From the NCBI RefSeq assembly GCF_019923725.1, contig NZ_JAHXRI010000010.1, positions 520,636 to 584,635 on the forward strand: 64,000 nucleotides of DNA. Direction: 5' to 3'. The translations under genes were made by a program, and so were the position numbers. This document shows positions 59,603 through 64,000 of the stretch, one piece after another. The notes under the pieces are model-generated. The model worked only from the letters and a program-made list of their open reading frames with translations, searched no databases and had not been told where the DNA came from. Every line of letters starts with the position of its first letter. Within the stretch, counting starts at the first letter, position 1. This stretch comes from Zwartia hollandica. GTDB taxonomy: Bacteria; Pseudomonadota; Gammaproteobacteria; Burkholderiales; Burkholderiaceae_B.

Positions 59603-61486
59603 TCAGGCATCCTCAAATGCCTCAATGCAAGCCAGAATCGACTGGCCATAGGACTCGAGCTTGCGCGCACCCACGCCGTTGACGTGCGCCAAAGACTCTA
59701 AATCAGTGGGTCGCGCAAGCGCGATTTCCTTGAGTGTTGCATCGTGAAAAATGACATAGGCGGGCACACCATGGCTACGGGCAATCTCAGCTCGCCAAGT
59801 GCGCAAGGCCTCAAAAATTGGTTGCACTAAAGCTGGCAAATCGGCACCAACAGACTTGCCGCGCGCAGCTGACGGACGCACAGGTCGATCAGCTTCTCGC
59901 CTGAGCATGAGGGTGCGCTCGCCCTTAAGCACCGCCCGACTCGCGTCTGTCAGAGCGAGCGTGCCATAACCTTCTTGATCCACCATTAAAAGTCCGTGCG
60001 CGAGCAATTGCCTGAGCACGCTACGCCAGCCCTGCTCTGTAATATCAGGACCAATTCCAAATACGGAAAGTTCCTGGTGATCATGTTCGAGTACGCGAGG
60101 AGTTTTTTTACCGCGCAAGACATCAATCAGATGCCCCGCGCCGTAGCGTTGGCCCCGCTCTTTCCAAAGACGGTAGATCGCCGACAACATCTTCTGTGCG
60201 GCCACTGTTCCATCCCACGCTTGAGGGGGCGTTAAGCAGTTGTCACAATTACCGCAGGCCGTAATGGTTTGCCCAAAATACTGGAGCAGGCCCACACGCC
60301 TGCAAGCGATCGTCTCGCATAGTCCGAGCATCGCGTCTAGTTGACTGCCCAAGCGGCGCCGGAACGCATCGTCGCCCGTCGATTCATCGATCATGCGGCG
60401 CTGCTGCACGACATCCTGTAAACCATAAGCAAGCCAAGCCGTTGCTGGCAGACCGTCTCGTCCAGCTCGGCCGGTTTCTTGGTAATAGCCTTCAACAGAC
60501 TTCGGCATATCGATATGCGCCACAAAACGGACATCTGGCTTATCGATACCCATTCCAAAGGCAATCGTTGCCACCATCACCAAGCCATCTTCGCGTAAAA
60601 ACCGTGATTGATTTTGTGCGCGCACGGCTGTACCTAACCCGGCGTGATAGGGCAATGCCTGTATGCCCTGCGTGCATAAATAGGCCGCGGTATCGTCCAC
60701 TTTGTTGCGAGACAAACAATACACAATGCCAGAATCCCCGCGATGCTCCTCGCGTAGCAACTGCAGCAGCTGTTTGCGGACATCCTGCTTTTCAACAATG
60801 TGATAGCGGACGTTGGGTCGGTCAAAGCTGGCAACAAAGTGACTTGCCTGTGTTAACGCTAAACGATCGACGATCTCGCGTCGCGTGACATCCGTCGCGG
60901 TCGCCGTCAGTGCAATACGCGGCACGTTTGGCCAGCGCTCGTGCAGCATCGACAACCCAAGGTATTCAGGACGGAAATCATGTCCCCACTGGGAGACGCA
61001 ATGCGCCTCGTCAATCGCAAACAACGCAATCTGACCACGCTCAAGCAACTGCATACAACGATCAGTTAGGAGGCGTTCGGGCGCCACATACAACAGGTCA
61101 TACTCACCGCGCAGAAACGCTTGCTCGACGTCCCGCGATACCTGCCAGTCCTGGGTTGAATTAAGGTAGGCTGCGCGAACGCCGAGCTCAGTCAGGGCGT
61201 CTACCTGGTCTTGCATCAGCGCAATTAAGGGCGAGATAACGATACCCGTTCCTGGGCGCACAAGAGCAGGCACTTGGTAGCAGAGGGACTTTCCCCCTCC
61301 GGTTGGCATTAAAACGAGTGCGTCTCCGCCCTCAATGACATGTTCGACAATGGCTGCTTGATCACCCCGAAAGGATTCATAGCCAAAGACGCTTGCCAGC
61401 ACGCGCCGCGCACTTTTATTTGAGGAAACTCCTCCTGCGTCCACAGAAGGGGCGACATCGACCGTAGCGGTCTGCGACTTAGACAT
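59603..61486 (-). CDS. recQ: ATP-dependent DNA helicase RecQ
   Basis: 3'-5' DNA helicase in recombination and repair, 627 residues. Walker A TGGGKS lies at about 62-67, DEAH in FAIDEAHCVSQWGHDF, the zinc site in ACGNCDNC, then winged helix and the C-terminal HRDC domain (about 545-627). The N-terminal ~25 residues are a Thr/Ser/Val-rich extension. Divergent from the response regulator by 96 bp. Confidence 0.96.
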   Translation of the reverse strand: MSKSQTATVDVAPSVDAGGVSSNKSARRVLASVFGYESFRGDQAAIVEHVIEGGDALVLMPTGGGKSLCYQVPALVRPGTGIVISPLIALMQDQVDALTELGVRAAYLNSTQDWQVSRDVEQAFLRGEYDLLYVAPERLLTDRCMQLLERGQIALFAIDEAHCVSQWGHDFRPEYLGLSMLHERWPNVPRIALTATATDVTRREIVDRLALTQASHFVASFDRPNVRYHIVEKQDVRKQLLQLLREEHRGDSGIVYCLSRNKVDDTAAYLCTQGIQALPYHAGLGTAVRAQNQSRFLREDGLVMVATIAFGMGIDKPDVRFVAHIDMPKSVEGYYQETGRAGRDGLPATAWLAYGLQDVVQQRRMIDESTGDDAFRRRLGSQLDAMLGLCETIACRRVGLLQYFGQTITACGNCDNCLTPPQAWDGTVAAQKMLSAIYRLWKERGQRYGAGHLIDVLRGKKTPRVLEHDHQELSVFGIGPDITEQGWRSVLRQLLAHGLLMVDQEGYGTLALTDASRAVLKGERTLMLRREADRPVRPSAARGKSVGADLPALVQPIFEALRTWRAEIARSHGVPAYVIFHDATLKEIALARPTDLESLAHVNGVGARKLESYGQSILACIEAFEDA

Positions 61487-61582
61487 AAAAAAACATGAGC
61501 AACGGCATGACTGGATTGTAGTGGATACACTTGCTCAAACGGGCAAGACGCTGCACACTATACGAAAAGGGAATTGCAAACC

Positions 61583-62284
61583 ATGTCCGAGGTGCGTACC
61601 AAAATTTTGGTGGTAGACGACGATCCGGCACTTCGCCAGTTACTTGCCGACTACCTCAACAAGCACGGCTTTGATACCTTGCTTGCGCCGGACGCACGCA
61701 ATCTTGACACCTTAATTCAACGTTTTACCCCTGCACTGCTCGTCTTGGATCGCATGATGCCAGGTGGTGACGGGGCTGAAGCACTGCGCACCCTTCGGGC
61801 ACAAGGCGAAGATGTTCCGGTGATTCTCCTGACGGCACGCGACGAGTCAGTCGATCGCATCATTGGACTCGAAGCAGGTGCGGACGACTACGTTGGAAAA
61901 CCCTTTGATCCGCGAGAGTTACTCGCCCGCATTCAAGCCGTCTTGCGACGCAAAGTCAGCTCGCACGCACATAAACGCAACGCGCCCATCACGTTTGGCG
62001 ACTTTACCTTTGACCCAGTCATGCGCCAGTTGCGCAAGCATGGTCAAACCGTCAAGCTCACCGGCGGTGAAATAAATCTGCTGGAGGCCCTTTTGCAAAG
62101 TGCGGGTAAGCCATTGTCTCGCGAGCGGCTCATGACGCTTGCACGCGATGATGAGGCGGGCGAGCGAAGCGATCGCGCGATTGATATCGCCATCCTCCGT
62201 CTGCGACGAGTGCTCGAAGACGACCCTAAACAGCCTCGCTGGATTCAGACGGTCTGGGGCACGGGCTACCGCTTTTCACCTTGA
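61583..62284 (+). CDS. OmpR-family response regulator
   Basis: A 233-residue regulator. The receiver domain has acidic DDD at 12-14, phosphoacceptor Asp56 in LVLDRMMPGGDG, Thr in LLTARDE and Lys in GKPFDP. The C-terminal winged helix ends WIQTVWGTGYRFSP. It is coupled to the downstream kinase by a 4-base overlap. It is OmpR-like; RisA of Bordetella is the obvious comparison, but the target genes cannot be told. Confidence 0.93.
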   Translation: MSEVRTKILVVDDDPALRQLLADYLNKHGFDTLLAPDARNLDTLIQRFTPALLVLDRMMPGGDGAEALRTLRAQGEDVPVILLTARDESVDRIIGLEAGADDYVGKPFDPRELLARIQAVLRRKVSSHAHKRNAPITFGDFTFDPVMRQLRKHGQTVKLTGGEINLLEALLQSAGKPLSRERLMTLARDDEAGERSDRAIDIAILRLRRVLEDDPKQPRWIQTVWGTGYRFSP

Positions 62285-63777
62285 AAAACACCTTCTCACT
62301 CGGACCACAATCTCTGCGCGCTCGCCTGATCGCGCTGCTGCTTGCGAGCGTTCTGGCAGGGCAAGTCGCGACGCTATACCTCGTGTCGCAATATCAACGC
62401 AATCATGCACAAACGGTCGCGTTAGACCTCATCGCCACAACTATTCGAGCGCTGCATTTCTCGATGGAGCACGCAGCTCCTGCCGATCGCGCCGAATTCG
62501 TGCGCCAAGCCTCGGAAGGCCAATGGCGGTTATGGACCCGCCCACTTCCAAATGATGTAAGACTTCTGCGTCGGCCGACTCCGGCGAGCACGGAGTCGGT
62601 ACGGATTCAATCTGCCCAAGAGAGACAGGCGAATACTCAGTCAAGCACACGCCGGCTAACCAACCGTGCGCCAGACGATTCGGCTTCGCGTCCAAACGAT
62701 AGTGCCCAGGGTGAACGCGCCACGAGTGCGAGCGACCGAAGCATCAACAGCTTATTGGAAAGTCTTAACGAGCGTCTAAGCGGTGATAGCCGTATCGCCG
62801 TATCGTACGGGCAGCCACCGGAGCTTTACATCTCCCTTCCGCAATTTACCGAACCGGTGCCCGGACGCCTGCGCGACTGGCTTGTGATCCCCCTTGAGCA
62901 GCTCAAGCCACCACTGGCGAGCTCACTTATTGCTTATTGGCTCATGGGCCTGCTGGTCATCATGCTCGTGGGTGTGCTGTTTTCGTGGCATATCACCAGA
63001 CCTATTACGCGCCTCATGCAAGCCACAGACAAGCTAGCAGCCGGCACGCCAGCACCCGTGGACCCAACCGGGCCCACTGAGCTGAGGGTGTTGGGCGAAC
63101 GCTTTAACGCCATGCTAGCGGCACTGCGCGCTTCAGAGTCGACAAAACGCACGCTGCTAGCAGGCCTGCCGCACGACTTGAAAGCACCGCTTTCACGCAT
63201 GTGGCTGCGGGTCGAAATGTCAGAAGAGCCGACCCTAAAAGAAGGGATGCGAAGCGACTTGCAAGATATGCAACACATCGTCGACCAGTTTGTTCACTAT
63301 CTACGAGGGACCGACCTCGGGTCCTACCGCTTCACCATATTCTCGTTGGATCAATGGCTACGTGAACGTATTAGGAACTGGCAGCAAACCGGTCAGACCA
63401 TTGTGCTTGAGGGTCCGCCCGCGCGGGCCTCCATTCACGCTGACCAGGTAGCACTTTCTCGCCTGTTGGACAACCTGATTGGAAACGCCCTACATCACGG
63501 CGCCCCGCCAGTGCATATCAGCCTAAGAACAGAGGGGCTAATCGCCGCACTGACGGTGTCCGATCACGGCCAAGGCATTCCCCAAGCGCTTCGCGCGGAG
63601 GCACTTAAGCCGTTTGTTCGGCTCGATGAGGCCCGCACCCGCTCAGGTAATGTCGGTCTTGGGCTTTCGCTGGTTGACTCAATTGTGCTTGCACACGCAG
63701 GCACGCTGACTCTGGATCAGAGCCCAGCGGGCGGGCTGCAAGTCAAGGTTAGACTGCCCATTCTGGCTAGGGACTAA
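62281..63777 (+). CDS. EnvZ-type sensor histidine kinase
   Basis: A 498-residue membrane kinase. TM1 is at about 14-36 and TM2 at about 213-236, enclosing a periplasmic domain whose 98-155 segment is polar, Ser/Arg/Gln-rich and looks disordered. A HAMP domain follows, then H-box LPHDLKAPLSR (His298), N-box NLIGNALHHG, and G boxes DHGQGIP and GLGLSLV. It begins at a TTG overlapping the regulator's TGA stop (TTGA); the first ATG (residue 62) would remove TM1. Partner of the upstream OmpR-type regulator. Confidence 0.92.
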   Translation: MKNTFSLGPQSLRARLIALLLASVLAGQVATLYLVSQYQRNHAQTVALDLIATTIRALHFSMEHAAPADRAEFVRQASEGQWRLWTRPLPNDVRLLRRPTPASTESVRIQSAQERQANTQSSTRRLTNRAPDDSASRPNDSAQGERATSASDRSINSLLESLNERLSGDSRIAVSYGQPPELYISLPQFTEPVPGRLRDWLVIPLEQLKPPLASSLIAYWLMGLLVIMLVGVLFSWHITRPITRLMQATDKLAAGTPAPVDPTGPTELRVLGERFNAMLAALRASESTKRTLLAGLPHDLKAPLSRMWLRVEMSEEPTLKEGMRSDLQDMQHIVDQFVHYLRGTDLGSYRFTIFSLDQWLRERIRNWQQTGQTIVLEGPPARASIHADQVALSRLLDNLIGNALHHGAPPVHISLRTEGLIAALTVSDHGQGIPQALRAEALKPFVRLDEARTRSGNVGLGLSLVDSIVLAHAGTLTLDQSPAGGLQVKVRLPILARD

Positions 63778-63863
63778 ACCGCCGCTTGGGCTGTTCCAAG
63801 TCGGATCGCGTCTGTCGTGGCAAAATGTATCTTTAATGCCCCAATTTCCCACTAAAAACCGGT

Positions 63864-64000
63864 ATGACCCAAGAATCCTCCGCCCCCGTTACAACGAATT
63901 TTCTACGCAACATTATCGATGCCGATCTCGCTGCCAGAAAGTTTGAAGGAAAGCGTTGGGCGGGTGGTCCTGGGCCCGCCTCTGTGCAGGCCAGCGGGGA
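63864..64000 (+). CDS. glnS: glutaminyl-tRNA synthetase, N-terminal fragment (cut by window edge)
   Basis: Only 45 codons are inside the window, starting at the ATG 63864. TNFLRNIIDADL matches the GlnRS N-terminus (NFLR-IID-DL) of proteobacteria. The HIGH motif region lies outside, so the call rests on this short stretch. Confidence 0.65.
   Translation, partial: MTQESSAPVTTNFLRNIIDADLAARKFEGKRWAGGPGPASVQASG

Overview
The window looks like ordinary chromosome from a betaproteobacterium of the order Burkholderiales, most likely Alcaligenaceae (the Bordetella/Orrella side). The evidence is two Bug-type (TctC) solute receptors, a phasin, sigma-32 promoters on separate grpE and dnaK units with a distant hrcA, both leucyl/arginyl-type N-degron transferases, and gene pairs such as ftsK/trxB and fur/bamE. 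This placement is inferred from gene content and family recognition, not from a search. Base composition is moderate and even. I saw no insertion sequence, prophage, integrase, CRISPR array or rRNA.

Layout. 1-6503: divergent ftsK (cut by the left edge) and trxB-smr, a two-gene sodium:solute symporter, and a DUF1841 gene. 6522-12896: two small c-type cytochromes, divergent from a tight moxR-acetyltransferase-VWA run followed by an M16 zinc protease. 12877-18955: heat-shock genes dnaJ, dnaK and grpE, then hemH and hrcA, all on the minus strand. 19019-24660: nadK-recN, fur/bamE, dapB and murB. 24765-31197: tRNA-Gly, a Bug receptor, tRNA-Cys, an MFS transporter, an unknown gene, a NUDIX hydrolase, aat-bpt and pyrD. 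31254-39447: phasin, IclR regulator, fhs, a CinA-type protein, an EI24 membrane protein, a thioredoxin, a DEAD-box helicase and azlCD. 39569-48923: zinc-finger and SnoaL-like proteins, a YheT-type hydrolase, a BepA-like protease, galU, ctaG, pepP, a divergent transglutaminase-like protein, a TM2 protein and a UbiH-type monooxygenase. 48970-59578: dusB-fis-purH-ruvC-ruvA, then a 5.4-kb metabolic block (class III aminotransferase, Bug receptor, two SDRs, threonine dehydratase), then ruvB. 59603-64000: recQ, an OmpR/EnvZ-type two-component pair and the start of glnS.

Genes that probably work together: the symporter subunits (TAATG overlap); MoxR with the VWA protein, probably as a maturation chaperone pair; DnaK/DnaJ/GrpE under sigma-32; Aat and Bpt (ATGA overlap) marking proteins for ClpS/ClpAP; AzlC/AzlD (GTGA overlap) exporting branched-chain amino acids; RuvA/B/C in Holliday-junction processing; and the response regulator with its kinase (TTGA overlap).

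The least ordinary item is the protein at 46073-47203. From memory it lines up over most of its middle with the Bacillus spore transglutaminase Tgl. It keeps the catalytic cysteine position but has lost the Glu and His partners. Other points of interest are the strong promoter overlapped by a perfect palindrome at the phasin gene, overlapping convergent gene ends with few terminators, a canonical EF-hand-like loop in the symporter, and several very short or SD-less leaders.
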